NCBI GenBank assembly: GCA_934663655.1
Contig: CAKUKT010000205.1
Coordinates: forward strand, 1 to 5,152
Origin: an uncultured Victivallaceae bacterium
GTDB taxonomy: Bacteria > Verrucomicrobiota > Lentisphaeria > Victivallales > Victivallaceae
Length of the DNA stretch: 5,152 nucleotides
Direction of reading: 5' to 3'
This document shows, in pieces, positions 5,046-5,152 of the stretch; positions within the stretch are counted from its first letter, which is position 1, and each line of letters begins with the position of its first letter. Position numbers and translations under genes: made by a program. Under the pieces are notes generated by a model. It searched no databases, was not told where the DNA came from, and worked only from the letters and a program-made list of their open reading frames with translations.

Positions 5046-5152
5046 ATGATAAAATCATTTCTCATTCATTTGTCGATGAACATGTGGCACGACTTCTTTC
5101 CGGAGTGGTTGAGAAATCTCGATCCGGAGAGCTATCGCGAGCGTTACCCCTA
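5046..5152 (+). CDS. N-terminal 35 codons of a gene cut by the right window edge
   Basis: ATG 5046 follows AGGAG (5033-5037) at an 8-base spacing, and an in-frame TAA at 5040-5042 rules out any start further upstream. The visible product begins MIKSFLIHLSMNMWHDFFPE and continues with WLRNLDPESYRERYP to the end of the window, with no stop. Codon third positions are mostly G or C, as in the complete genes here; the competing frame from GTG 5003, also open to the window end, is rich in CGA, CTA, GTA and GGA codons and looks like a shadow. From memory, an opening of the type '..fLlHLS.NMW.D' occurs in poorly characterised, probably TIM-barrel proteins of Verrucomicrobia and Lentisphaerae that sit near sugar-metabolism genes. 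That resemblance is a weak recollection, and the function should be treated as unknown. No signal peptide is evident. Confidence 0.75.
   Translation, partial: MIKSFLIHLSMNMWHDFFPEWLRNLDPESYRERYP

Noticed and set aside
5003..5152. Alternative plus-strand frame from GTG 5003 (MVVVANAVNSRSVKDD...) open to the window end
   Set aside because: GGGGAG at 4992-4997 gives it a possible ribosome binding site, but its codons are rich in CGA, CTA, GTA and GGA, unlike the complete genes here. The overlapping frame from ATG 5046 has better composition and spacing.

Overview
The window looks like a chromosomal segment of a moderately GC-rich, probably host-associated or anaerobic bacterium of the PVC group. 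Lentisphaerota/Verrucomicrobiota is my best guess. That guess rests on three things. The left-edge protein has a C-terminal signature of the type 'AAELFRLRNGRMPERLDELV', which I associate with PVC hypothetical proteins. The Gfo/Idh/MocA enzyme is of the 'HKATHHFDMVNWW' type, common in polysaccharide-degrading Bacteroidota and Lentisphaerota. The right-edge protein begins with an 'HLSMNMWHD' N-terminus. The assignment is inference and is not proven by the sequence.

Layout: (1) 1-341, the 3' end of an unrecognised plus-strand gene cut by the left edge. (2) 342-803, a non-coding stretch whose last ~120 bases hold a candidate promoter (696-723) with two dyads and a pair of direct repeats. (3) 804-2129, a complete plus-strand Gfo/Idh/MocA-family NAD(P)-dependent oxidoreductase of 441 aa. 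(4) 2130-2285, a convergent intergenic region with a GC-rich stem-loop and a strong intrinsic terminator that best serves the minus-strand gene. (5) 2286-4682 on the minus strand, a 798-aa four-module sulfur-transfer enzyme: CoA-disulfide/persulfide reductase, then rhodanese, TusA and DsrE-like domains. (6) 4683-5045, a divergent intergenic region with a good sigma70-like promoter for the reductase and a dyad inside it. (7) 5046-5152, the first 35 codons of a plus-strand gene running off the right edge, with a clear ribosome binding site.

How the genes relate: each complete gene appears to be its own transcription unit and I see no operon. The fusion protein is the most notable item. Its reductase, rhodanese, TusA and DsrE-like parts each keep the cysteine expected for its family, so one polypeptide could both reduce low-molecular-weight persulfides or disulfides and pass sulfane sulfur along a cysteine relay. 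The flanking Gfo/Idh/MocA enzyme and the truncated right-hand gene suggest a carbohydrate-catabolism neighbourhood, but nothing ties them functionally to the sulfur enzyme. I found no RNA genes, CRISPR arrays, insertion sequences or phage features.
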